DNA of 14,345 nucleotides from Euperipatoides rowelli. Lineage: Eukaryota > Onychophora > Udeonychophora > Euonychophora > Peripatopsidae. Both the position numbers and the translations under genes were made by a program. The stretch lies in NCBI GenBank assembly GCA_003024985.2, contig PXIH01S0001479.1, one strand, 5' to 3'. This document shows positions 1-8,302 of this stretch, piece after piece (positions within the stretch are counted from its first letter, which is position 1; each line of letters starts with the position of its first letter). A model generated the notes under the pieces. That model was not told where the DNA came from, did not search any database, and saw nothing but the letters and a program-made list of their open reading frames with translations.

Positions 1-121
1 CAGAGTTCAGGGGTGGGGGAGTATTTAAAGTTAAAGGAAAATATTCTTTGTTATGTCATATTATAGTATACATAAGATATAATATTTTTGATAAGCTTTT
101 TAAAAAGTTTAAGAACCACTG
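1..121. mobile_element. hAT-like transposon terminus (remnant, cut by window edge)
   Basis: The right edge reads AAGAACCACTG, so the inward-facing complement is CAGTGGTTCTTAAACTTTTT, a terminus shape common in hAT superfamily elements. Just inside lies TATTTTTGATAAGCTTTTT (83-101), which recurs exactly inside the miniature element at 4141-4357, suggesting the two belong to related families. The other end lies outside the window, so neither the 8-bp target duplication nor any coding content can be tested. The boundary at 121 is inferred from the terminal motif alone. Confidence 0.4.
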
Positions 122-185
122 ATATAAACTAACAAAAATAAACAAACACAACAACAAACTGAGTTCTCTAACAATCAATTTCTTC

Positions 186-230
186 CTTGAGTATTAGCAT
201 GAGGAATACTCAAGAGTTTCCTCATGCTAA
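186..230. repeat. Two overlapping perfect hairpins
   Basis: CTTGAGTATT (186-195) pairs perfectly with AATACTCAAG (205-214), a 10-bp stem. TTAGCATGAGGAA (194-206) pairs perfectly with TTCCTCATGCTAA (218-230), a 13-bp stem with an 11-nt loop. The stems share bases, so only one can form at a time. No gene lies nearby. The rest of 122-470 is AT-rich with nothing else recognised. Confidence 0.65.
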
Positions 231-472
231 GTTATATCGAATCTTCAAATGTGGAGATTTGTCTTACTAAAATATCTGTGTAAATCTTAAAGTAATAAAA
301 TTCTCTTTAAAAATCATTTGTCACCTTATTCTAAACATGCAAATTTCTTCTCAGTATAGATTGTGATGTAATTTGTGATGTGTGGAATTTTATGGAAAAA
401 TTGTGACCTCTTTCCTTTTATATTATTAACAGTATAAAAATGGTTCTTTTCCTTAATCACTATCTCCTTATA

Positions 473-592
473 CAGGGTGTCCCATGACTCAATAGACATA
501 AATTAAGGGTGTATTTCTAAGTTTATTGCAAGTCTAAAATATTATTACACATAAACCTGAAATTCAATATTAAAAAAATTATGGGCAATATT
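473..592 (+). repeat. Left terminal inverted repeat of the mariner-type element
   Basis: Pairs with 1804-1922 on the opposite strand. The outer part is CAGGGTGTCCCATGACTC; well-conserved inner blocks include TTAAGGGTGTATT and AAATATTATT. The inner limit is where similarity fades after a GGGCAATATT-like block. Confidence 0.8.
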
Positions 593-700
593 GTGTAACA
601 TACAATAATTCATGTTGGTTAATTGTTATGTATTTTATGTTTTATTTTATTGATTGATTTTATTTTATTTTTAATTTTTATTTTTCAGGTTAATTTGCTA

Positions 701-1729
701 ATGGCTACATTTACAAATCAGGAATTTGCCGATATTCACTGTGCTTACAGATACGGTAATAGAAATGCAAGAGCGCAGTGAAGGAAAATTGGAAATTCCC
801 TGCTCGAAGAATACCCTATCGTAGTGTGTTCAGAAATTTTCATCTGCATTTTACAGAAACAGGTACATTTCCTAAACCTACTGCAGAAATGTCCCATACA
901 GCAAGAACATGTTGAAGAGGAAGCTATTCTTAATACGGTATGGTAAAAAAACAGCCTCTCTCTCTTAGCGTATGAAGAATATCCAATCGTTTTGGTACTA
1001 GTTGAATAAAAGTATGTAGAACATTAAACAGTTTTGGTTTGTATCCATGTCACATACAATCTGTCCAAGCTTTACAGCCAGCCGGCTATGCAGCAAATGT
1101 GGGATGATTGACCACCAATAGCTTTATAGTCAAATTCTGTTTACAGATGAAGCCTGCATTTAGAGAAGGAATTACAAACGTACAAAATTCACTTTCATGG
1201 GCTCTTGAAAATCCTTTTTAAGTAAATGAAAACACATTTTCAAAATTGTTTTTTGGTTAACATTTGGTGTGGTATTCTTAATAACCAACTTATTGAGCTA
1301 TTCAAATTTCAAGACGTTTAACATCCCAGTTTTTACAAAATGAATTGCCAGGATATTGGAAGAAGTTCCTCTTCAGATCAGGGTAAACATGTGGTTTCAG
1401 CAGGATGGCACATCACATTTTGGTAGACATGTAACAACATATCTAAATAACACTTTTCCTAACTGGTGGATTGGAAGAGGAGGGCCAGTCTTTTGCCACT
1501 GAGGCCACCAGACCGGATGTCTTTTGACTATTATCTTTGGGGACGCATGAAAAGTTTAGTTTATGCAGACCATTCCCAAACTAGAGATGATTTACTCAAT
1601 AACATTATGGCTGCAGCTACATTCATGCGAGCTGACCCTCACCTCTTCAAAAAGCTACCTCTTCAATTGTAAGGAGAGTTAAATTGTGTAATCAGGCAGA
1701 GGGGAGGACATTTTGAACAATTACCATAA
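701..1729 (+). pseudogene. Mariner-type transposase pseudogene (DUF4817-like HTH plus DDE domain)
   Basis: Once a cut-and-paste transposase acting in the nucleus on the flanking inverted repeats. The start at 701 opens with MATFTNQEFADIH, resembling the N-terminal helix-turn-helix often annotated DUF4817 in transposase-like proteins, followed by an ETGTF block. DDE-domain landmarks follow in shifting frames: TDEA (Asp codon 1146-1148), QQDG (Asp codon 1404-1406), and PPD followed by FDYYLWG (Asp codon 1511-1513). The last two acidic residues are about 35 codons apart, close to the DD34D spacing. The C-terminal end, GGHFEQLP then a stop at 1727-1729, matches the family's usual tail. A stop at about residue 26 and several frameshifts make it non-functional. 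The longest intact piece is 1466-1672. Family assignment rests on recalled motifs, not on an alignment. Confidence 0.8.
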
Positions 1730-1803
1730 TTAACTTTGTGTTGAAACTACCAAATGTCTTAATAAAACATTATACTAATTTGTTATGTTACTCTGTTAAA
1801 TTT

Positions 1804-1922
1804 AATATCGCCTATAACTTTTTCATATTGAGTTTCGGGCATATGTGCAATAATATTTTTGACTTAAAATGAGCTTAGGAATACACCCTTAAACTATGTC
1901 TGTTGAGTCACAGGATACCCTG
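1804..1922 (-). repeat. Right terminal inverted repeat of the mariner-type element
   Basis: Reverse complement of the left repeat, about 84% identical over the outer 80 bp (13 mismatches counted by eye), with one single-base gap further in. Confidence 0.8.
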
Positions 1923-3262
1923 GTATAGAAAACACATATTAATACATTTTACATTAATTTTTAATGATTTAAGCTAGCAATTACGTTACAAAAATCTATC
2001 CAAATTATTCTTAAATAAACTTAATGAAATAGATAGTATCACTAGACTATGAAAATTATTCCATCCATAATGTTTCTAAATGAAGTTAATTTATTCTTTC
2101 TCAAGTTCTTCTATATCTAATCTTCAAAGAATAACTATCATTCCTTCCAGATTTTTGAGATTCTGTAAATAATCCATCTACATGCTGATCTACTACAATT
2201 CAGGGTTATTATAGCCGAAATATTTTTTAAATGGGATTCATCAGACATAGTACAAAGTTGATATAATTTCTTAATGTCTATTTTTATAAAGATTAAAGTT
2301 TGCTGATGAGTACTAAAATCAATAATTGGCTAATAGTCACTAACAATGCAGTTAGTTTTTATACGAACACATACAAAAATACTATGTATAATATTGACCA
2401 TTACAGGCCCATAAGATATTTTTAGAGTCAAAGATAAAACTGGGACACATAATATATCTTACATGAGTTTTCCTTCTTTTACAGCCCTAGCTAATAAAAA
2501 TTTTGTGACATCTATTTTCAGGTCCATTGATAATTAGTATTAATTACAGTATAACAACTTACCTGAAATTAAAAAGGAATAGCTTAACTATTTATTAACA
2601 CTGAAAATAAGGATTATCTTCTCATTCTAAGCTGCAAGATTATCACAGTTTATTAAATAATAAGGGAAATATTGCCCTTTTTTAAGTTTTTGCTTTACAT
2701 AAAAATTAATTGGACATAAAAAGTTTAAGATATTGGTATCTGTTAAAAAAAAATAAAAAAAATAAACAGATCTAGTTCTTCAGTAGATATAATTCAAAAA
2801 CATATTTACGAATTTATTTTTATTATCATTCATTTATTTTCTCAAACCTTGAATACTATTTAATTACAGTTGGGTGAGTTTTTCTGCTTGAATAACGACA
2901 AAGCTGATTGTGCTAAAAAATATCTGTATTTGTTATTATTTGTTTTAGTATTATAAGATGAAAAGCATTTAAATTTCAAATATTTCTTAAGAAAAATCAA
3001 TTTTCGTTCTTAGACTTTAAATATAATACTAAGAAAATAAATAAAAAATATTTTATCTATAGTCTGATTAGGCTTATATTGATTATCAACCAAAGGTTAG
3101 ATAAAGTAAACACGTAAATAACTGGTTTAAGGTCTTCTTTGAAGAAACTATTTTTTTAAAGACCTATAATTGCTTTTCTTATGGATTGACAAATTTGAGT
3201 GATTAGTAGATCAGATATCAAACACTTCTCATCAATGTATGAGTGGCTATAAAAGGCCCAGT
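1923..3262. other. AT-rich non-coding stretch
   Basis: About 1.3 kb with dense stops in every frame, many A and T runs (for example around 2740-2762), and no terminal repeats, RNA gene or coding motif that I recognise. TATAAAAGG at 3248-3256 looks like a TATA box, but nothing downstream supports a promoter. Confidence 0.5.
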
Positions 3263-3600
3263 CAGTGGTTCTTTATAAAATGCCCATTTCTGTAGTTGTG
3301 ATATGTTTTGAAAGAGGGGGTGGGGGGGTTAAAAAAGCATATACATATCCTAAAATTCTGGCTGGGAGATCCTGTAAGCCTCCTGGTGGGGTCCAGGTTT
3401 GAAGCCTTTTACTAGATACACAGGTCCCTGATTAGTGCTCTTAATAGGTTCCAGTGTTCTTAATAGCTTCAGAACCAAAAAAACAATTTAAAAAAGCATA
3501 TGACAGCAGCGGCAATTTAGAACATTTGCATTTTTTTTTAATTTTAGGATTTGGGGGCTTTGTCCCCCAAACCCCTACAGAAGTTCTGTACTCTCCACCT
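3263..3600. repeat. Repeat debris with hAT-like end motif, G-rich tracts and a hairpin
   Basis: CAGTGGTTCTT at 3263-3273 repeats the outer 11 bases of the hAT-like terminus at 111-121. No matching right end or 8-bp duplication was found, so the element is not defined. G-runs at 3316-3328 are followed by a GC-richer block (3358-3410). TTTGGGGG (3550-3557) pairs with CCCCCAAA (3564-3571), giving an 8-bp stem with a 6-nt loop. The 74-codon open frame across this area crosses these features and has no coding character. The composition differs from the AT-rich surroundings, which suggests inserted repeats. Confidence 0.35.
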
Positions 3601-3697
3601 ACCAACAACAACTTTCTATTGATGGTCCCAATTCATAAGCCCATTAACTTGTTACTTGCAATTAGACATAATATGTAAGTTTAACTAAGTTATTATC

Positions 3698-3835
3698 TTA
3701 AATAGGCTGCCTAAACTCAACATTATAGTCTTGCTGAGTGTTTGATGTTCTGGTGCGTTTTGCAGCAATTTCACTCAATCCAACAAAGTCTCCAAATGAA
3801 AGTATTTTTGGCCATGGATCAGAACTGACTGCCAA
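3698..3835 (-). CDS. Candidate terminal exon of an unknown host gene
   Basis: On the minus strand a 45-residue stretch runs to a TAA stop (3698-3700) with balanced amino-acid composition, unlike the K/N/F/I-rich translations of the surrounding AT-rich DNA. Short segments are SSDPWPKILSFGDFVGLSE and QQDYNVEFRQPI at the C-terminus. There is no Met at its start; GGCAG or GTCAG near 3825-3832 could be splice acceptors, but the upstream tract is purine-rich rather than pyrimidine-rich, which argues against a strong acceptor. The frame stays open about 21 bases further before a TAA. I do not recognise the protein. It could be a last exon, a fragment of a decayed repeat-encoded protein, or chance. 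No partner exon was found on this strand between 3836 and 4900. Confidence 0.25.
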   Translation of the reverse strand: MAVSSDPWPKILSFGDFVGLSEIAAKRTRTSNTQQDYNVEFRQPI

Positions 3836-4140
3836 TAATATTTTTATTTTATTTTAATTTCTTTTTTCTCCCCCACTTTTCCCCTTATATTTAAGCATAA
3901 TTCTGTCAGTCTGTCACTTTTAAATTATAGTAGTCAATTCAAAATAACAAGGCTTTACCTTTAGTTTATGCTGTAATGATTCTACCAATAAATAAAATCA
4001 TAAAACAGAATGTAAAACAATCAGCAATAACCTTAGTTAAGAGGAATTGAATACATATTTTAAAAATAGAAGGCAAGTGAAAAAAAAAAAGGATCATTTC
4101 ATTCTTTGAATAATTGTTATTTCTAGGTATAGACTTATAG
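3836..4140. other. AT-rich non-coding stretch
   Basis: Contains a pyrimidine-rich run (about 3859-3886) and an A-run at 4080-4090. No feature recognised. Confidence 0.5.
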
Positions 4141-4357
4141 CAGGGGCGTAGCCAGAAAATGATTTTGGGGGCTGTCTGGGTTGTATATTTTTGATAAGCT
4201 TTTTTTTTTGCAGATTTGATAAGCTTTTTTTTACTTTTTGGTTATATTGATGGTTTGTTTCCTTTTGACAGATTTGATAAACTTTTTTTTTGGCTATTTG
4301 AGATTTTTAAAGTTTAATTTTTTTTTTGGGGGGTGGGGGTGGGTGTCCAGAGCCCTG
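4141..4357. mobile_element. hAT-like miniature element (MITE)
   Basis: The left end CAGGGGCGTAGCCAG and the right end, read inward, CAGGGCTCTGGACACCC share CAGGG and a generally similar composition. CAGGGGCGTAGCCA is a common hAT-type end in animal genomes (recalled, not searched). Flanks ACTTATAG (left) and TACTATAG (right, 4358-4365) could be a degraded 8-bp target duplication, though they need an indel or three mismatches to align. The interior has three copies of a TTTGATAAGCTTTTT-like motif (near 4190, 4215 and 4272) and ends in a G-rich tract at 4328-4343. There is no coding capacity, so it depended on a transposase made elsewhere. Confidence 0.5.
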
Positions 4358-4365
4358 TACTATAG

Positions 4366-4869
4366 CATCAGGGAGTCGGTCATTCCATTGTCAAAGACTC
4401 AAAATATTACTAAGTATTACAATTTTAAAAATCCACCAGCCTTAATTGTATCCCACAGATTCAATTAGCCTTTGTATGCACTTTTGTTTTATGCAGTTAG
4501 ATTTTGTTATTTGGAGAAGATAAGATCAGCTGTGTGAGGTAGAGGTACTATAAGGTGTCCCAGTCTAGATATCATAAAAACTTACAATTAAAAATGAGAT
4601 CAATAAGGACTTTAAATGTAAATTACCAAACAAAAAAATATTGAAAACAGATTTTAAGAAGTCACAAAATTCATCGAAAAGTTTGAACAGCTATCACATT
4701 TTTTTAATACTACAATATTTTTAGTGTGTAGTTTTCTTTTTAATAAAATTTTTGTTTGTAAAAAAAAATACAAAATGTAATAAAATAATATATACAGTAT
4801 ATATACTGTATGTACTGTAGTATATGCTATAGCAAGTGACCACACCTGGGGGGTGGGGATAGAGAGGGC
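4366..4869. other. AT-rich stretch with a 20-bp perfect palindrome
   Basis: ATACAGTATATATACTGTAT at 4792-4811 is its own reverse complement and sits in a longer TA-rich tract. A short G-rich block (about 4847-4868) follows and contributes the target site of the next element. Open frames on the minus strand here are simple-sequence translations without coding character. Confidence 0.55.
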
Positions 4870-5565
4870 CAGTGTTCCCATAAGTACTCAAAAATTGGAC
4901 TAAAGTACAAGTATAAAGTACTGATCTATAAATATACTTAAGTACAAATACAAAGTACATTTCTAAAAATATACTTAAGTATAAGTGCTTCTGAACTTCC
5001 AATACTTAAGTACAAATACAAGTATTTGTTAAATCTTTATAATTTATAGTCAAATGCAGAACTGGTTTACGATTAATAATGTTACAAGTGTATTATGATT
5101 ATCAGTATCAATCATATTTTCAACTTTGTCGATTTAGTTTTATTTTGCCAAAAAAAAAAAAAAATATGTTAATTCATCAAATTTTTTTATTTAAAAAGGT
5201 GTATGTTTTATGCAATATTAGAAATGAATGAGATGTCATCTTTACATCATCTTTTAAAACACAAATATTACATCTTTGAAATAAGTGTGAACAACTATTA
5301 TAGGTAAAACAACCTTGCTTGCCAAAGTTGGTGTAGCGTATTTGCAAAAATAATTGAGATATAAATGCATAGAAAAATTCCCCAATTTGACAGGAATCTC
5401 CAAAAATCTTTTTTAGCTTAATATTGTATATTAATAAATTATTAATATGTATAAAAATGGCAGAAAATTAGTTAGTTAAAAAAAAGTAAATTTTATCAGA
5501 CTCACGTGATCAGATTATTTAGAACTAGACGACTCACGATAGTGAGTGCTGAAATTTTCAAATGG

Positions 5566-5684
5566 TATGGGCTCTCTCAAAATAATCAATGATTTGATGT
5601 CCTTGAACTTAAATTTTTAACATTCAAGTATAAGTACTTAAATACAATTAAAAAGTACCTACAGGATTTTAAAAAAAATACTTA
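5566..5684 (+). repeat. Direct repeat copy 1 inside the hAT-like element
   Basis: Begins TATGGGCTCTCTCAAAATAA and matches 6011-6138 closely through TGATTTGATGT and TTGAACTTAAA, ending in an A-rich AATACTTA block. Only copy 2 continues into the element's right end. Confidence 0.75.
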
Positions 5685-6007
5685 AAGGTCAATTGCAACG
5701 GATTTTTAAAATTTTTTTTGTGTTATTTATTTTCAAAGATACAGTAATTACTTAAAAAATTCCACTGTAAAAAAAATTTAAAATGTATAAAAAAAGTTAT
5801 TTAAAGATAAATTTAAGACTATTGCTATCCTCAGTCTGAGATTACAAATTTCACATTTTTTTTTTGGGTCCGAGATTAATTTGATGGATGAAACACTTTC
5901 TACAGCTGTTTACTTTGTAATGATTTAACATGTAAATAGAGGTATGTTCAACTTGTATTAAAGATCATTTTGATTAAAAAAAACAAAACAAATTGGACCA
6001 TAATAGC

Positions 6008-6010
6008 NNN
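6008..6010. other. Assembly gap (NNN)
   Basis: Three undetermined bases lie exactly at the left edge of direct repeat copy 2. The placement suggests a contig join or gap of unknown true size rather than three ambiguous bases. Confidence 0.9.
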
Positions 6011-6138
6011 TATGGGCTCTCTCTCAAAATAATCAGTGATTTGATGTACTTGAACTTAAAATTTTAAAATTACAAGTACAAGTACTTGAAAAAATACTTA
6101 ACTACAGTAAAAAGGACCTATTTAAAAAAAAAATACCT
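6011..6138 (+). repeat. Direct repeat copy 2 inside the hAT-like element
   Basis: Second copy of the 5566-5684 segment, with one extra CT in the GCTCTCTCTC run and scattered substitutions. It continues without a break into the right terminal region of the element. Confidence 0.75.
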
Positions 6139-6244
6139 AAATACAAGTATTAAGTACACATAATGTATTTATTACTTGCACTTAAGTACTTATGTATCAG
6201 GAACACCCGAAAGGGCCCACTTTGATGGAAGGGCGTTAAGGCCT

Positions 6245-6262
6245 GGTCAGCAATCGCTGACC
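6245..6262. repeat. Short perfect hairpin in a GC-rich patch
   Basis: GGTCAGC (6245-6251) and GCTGACC (6256-6262) form a 7-bp stem around AATC. The patch 6209-6290 is clearly more GC-rich than its surroundings, so it is probably part of an older repeat. From 6290 to 6578 the DNA is AT-rich with nothing recognised. Confidence 0.5.
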
Positions 6263-6578
6263 TGCTAACCTGGCCAGTCCGGCAATGCTTCTCACTATCA
6301 GAAACATTAAGATTGTCTTATAAAAGGATTGAAATATAATGTAAAAATAAATATTACAAAATATTATAGTCTTTGAATCTATTTATTAATATATCTTAAA
6401 GATTATAGAAGATAACGTATCTGACTAGCAAATACAGGAATTCATTGATATGTTAATAGCTGGCTTGTGGAAATTGTATCAAGATGATCAAAAATGACCA
6501 AACACATTTATTTGACATTTCATTGGGGCATAGTTATTTCCTAAATTTTTTTTATTAAGAATGTAAGTCTTTTTGGGA

Positions 6579-6731
6579 ATGGTACACTTTTATCAGAATT
6601 CTCCCTTAAAGAAATATCAAGATATTATTTAACAAAATAATAGATTAGACAATTAGACTACCTTCAATTTGGGTTATGGAAGAAAACCTCGTTTACTATA
6701 CATATTGATCGTTTTACAAAAAACATCTTTG
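6579..6731 (+). repeat. Left arm of a ~150-bp inverted repeat
   Basis: Matches the reverse complement of 6963-7110. A 45-bp block (6587-6631) is identical to the complement of 7058-7102; beyond it similarity falls to roughly three quarters, with small indels. The centre between the arms (6732-6962) is not itself palindromic. Confidence 0.85.
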
Positions 6732-6962
6732 TTAATAATCGTTTAAGCCATTATAACACCATTTCTTGTAGATACCACCTAGCAGAAATGCGGAAACTAA
6801 TGTGGGGAGGGGGGTAGCCGATTTTTTAAATTTTCATATCAAATTTTTTTATTTTTTAAATTCTTTTTGGAAATCATTTTTTATTGCAATCTGTTCCCTT
6901 GGTTTTACATGTCATATTAATTAGATAATATCTGTATCCGCGGACATAAAATAGTGCCAAAC

Positions 6963-7110
6963 CGAACAGGTTTTTCTTAAAACGATCAATATTTATAGAA
7001 AACGAGGTGTTCTTCCATAGCTCAAATTGAAAGTGAGTGTCTAATGTACTAATTCGATAAATAATATCTTGATATTTCTTTAAGGGAGAATTCTGATAAA
7101 AGCGTACCGT
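6963..7110 (-). repeat. Right arm of the ~150-bp inverted repeat
   Basis: Pairs with 6579-6731. On the minus strand it lies within an 85-codon open frame (6874-7131). The matching part of the left arm translates similarly, both giving LWK.TSF.I.IDRF, but the two frames diverge completely outside the repeat. I recognise no protein family and treat the frame as unproven. It may be a duplicated exon fragment or a fold-back element. Confidence 0.8.
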
Positions 7111-7310
7111 GGCGGTCTTTTCTAAACACAACCTTCACTTTGGTATAAAATCAAATGATTTATTTATATAAATATTATGTAAATCAGCACATACCAACAA
7201 TTGTAGGAATTATAAATGATTAAATTAGAATAACTAAAGTGCGAGTCATCTTCTTACTATAATCAGGAATCATTCATTTACAATTTCTATTGAGGACATT
7301 GTTGATGTAT

Positions 7311-7387
7311 ATTAATTAATGGGAATATTCCAGTTTACTTGCCCTCCCAATATGTCCAACCAACCAGAATTATTTATCGATAATTGA
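7311..7387 (-). repeat. Degenerate dispersed repeat, copy inverted relative to 13422-13498
   Basis: Read on the minus strand it contains AATTATCGATAA, then ATATTGGG and GCAAGTAAACTGGAATA. The plus-strand copy at 13422-13498 shows the same blocks in the same order, with 16 of 17 matches in the last one. The neighbouring 7388-7636 and 7111-7310 are AT-rich with nothing else recognised. Confidence 0.5.
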
Positions 7388-7636
7388 ATTCTATGTCTGG
7401 ATTTTAAGAGCATGCATAATTGAAATATTTCTATAATTAATATGGAACTCTTATTAATGGTGAGTTCAAATTTTTATTTGATTTATAGCATCTTATTTAG
7501 TATTGAAATTTATTTTAATTTAATAAATTATTGAGTTTTAATTGTTTGTCTTAACTTTTAGGATTTAAATCTTATTTCTGGTTCTGAAATGTTTAGTTTT
7601 AGTTCAGTTTTTATACGGGTGACGGTAGTATTAACT

Positions 7637-7985
7637 TATTTATTTATTTACAATAAGCTATTCATTAGTAATGAATATGAAAGACTAGATAGAGTCTTAT
7701 TACAAAACTGAAAAATAGACATGAAAATATAAACACAATTTTAAAACAATTGAAAATGTGAATGCAAAACACAACAAACAAACATGAAAAAAAAATATCC
7801 AAGTTACATAAATGTTATAACAAATTACATTAAATAAATTGACATAGGGTCAATATTAGATTTGATAATATAATTATTTGTTTTTTAAACACAGAAATTT
7901 TCAGTACTTCAAAACAAGATGTAGGAAGTCATTCCATGCCTTAACATTTCTGTTGGCTATGAATAAAGTAGTAGCGATTTTTAAA
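7637..7985 (-). mobile_element. LINE (non-LTR retrotransposon) 3' tail remnant
   Basis: Read on the minus strand, 7901-7980 translates to a piece with LFIANRNVKAWNDF, close to the N/R-V-x-x-W-N block near the C-terminus of many CR1/jockey-type LINE reverse transcriptases, and stops with TGA at 7901-7903. It is followed by about 250 bp of A/T-rich untranslated sequence and ends in an (ATAA)n tail (7637-7650 on the plus strand), as LINE 3' ends often do. The 5' part is absent, as with usual 5'-truncated copies. The call rests on this short motif and the tail, so the clade is uncertain. Confidence 0.45.
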
Positions 7986-7995
7986 TTTCCAAATT

Positions 7996-8297
7996 AGATT
8001 TCATACATAGTTGGAGTTCGAGTTCAGGATAATGTTTAAGATTAGAATTTTAATAATATATGAAAACATTCTTAAAAGCTTATTGCCTTTCTAGATTATC
8101 CTAGGGTTAAGGAAAAGTAGATTTCACTCATAGTTGGAGTTAGGGGTTCAGGGTTATAGTTATGGTTAATTAAAATGATCTAAAAAGCTTATTACCCTTC
8201 TAGATTACCCTAGGGTTGGAAAAAAGTTAATTTCCATTGTAGTTGGAGTTCAGGGTAACAGTTAAGGTTAGTTGTGTTGTAATAAAATATTAAGCTG
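7996..8297. repeat. Minisatellite-like tandem array (about 2.6 units)
   Basis: Three successive units start at about 7996, 8119 and 8228. Each carries ATAGTTGGAGTT or GTAGTTGGAGTT, then TTCAGG-type and GGTTA-type motifs; the first two also share AAAAGCTTATT and CTAGGGTTA/GTTGG. Unit lengths are about 123 and 109 bp, and the third is cut short at the retrotransposon insertion. The same core occurs once more at 11760-11800 inside the nested element. Confidence 0.75.
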
Positions 8298-8302
8298 TTG
8301 GG
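8298..8302. repeat. Target site duplication, left copy
   Basis: TTGGG directly precedes the TG of the LTR and matches 13146-13150 exactly. Five bases is the usual Ty3/gypsy integration footprint. Confidence 0.85.

Larger units (their letters stand above)
473..1922 (+). mobile_element. Decayed Tc1/mariner-type DNA transposon with long terminal inverted repeats
   Basis: The element starts CAGGGTGTCCC and ends, on the complement, CAGGGTATCCT. The outer 80 bp of the two ends match at about 67 of 80 positions by eye, and similarity continues to roughly 120 bp with one single-base gap. A TA dinucleotide sits directly before the left end (471-472). On the right, TA lies one base out (1924-1925), consistent with TA target duplication plus a one-base change. 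The interior carries one broken transposase with mariner-type catalytic motifs. Length (1450 bp) and single-gene layout fit the superfamily. It cannot be autonomous in its present state. Confidence 0.82.
4870..6208. mobile_element. hAT-like non-autonomous element with AAGTACTT-type subterminal repeats
   Basis: The left end reads CAGTGTTCCCATAAGTACT; the right end read inward is GGGTGTTCCTGATACATAAG, so GTGTTCC and ATAAGTACT blocks are shared. Flanking octamers GAGAGGGC (4862-4869) and GAAAGGGC (6209-6216) match at 7 of 8 positions, the duplication length typical of hAT elements. Both ends are crowded with AAGTACTT, CTTAAGTA and ACAAGTAC variants, the kind of clustered subterminal motif that hAT transposases bind. 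No transposase frame is visible. The interior includes a 3-base N gap (6008-6010), a repeated segment and about 320 bp of unrelated AT-rich sequence (5685-6007), so the true length is uncertain. Confidence 0.62.

Noticed and set aside
2303-2310. CTGATGAG, the start of a hammerhead ribozyme core
   Set aside because: No stem II followed by CGAAAC was found close by on the same strand, so the catalytic core is incomplete.
3248-3256. TATAAAAGG as a promoter TATA box
   Set aside because: No open frame, exon or initiator at the right distance follows; such words are expected often in AT-rich DNA.
3396-3406. GGTTTGAAGCC, similar to a tRNA/SINE B box
   Set aside because: No A box at a suitable distance and no tRNA-like fold or SINE tail around it.
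4654-5002. Overlapping minus-strand open frames of 75 and 93 codons
   Set aside because: They are made mostly of F, Y, I, K and T from simple TA-rich DNA and run across the hAT-like element boundary; no domain is visible.
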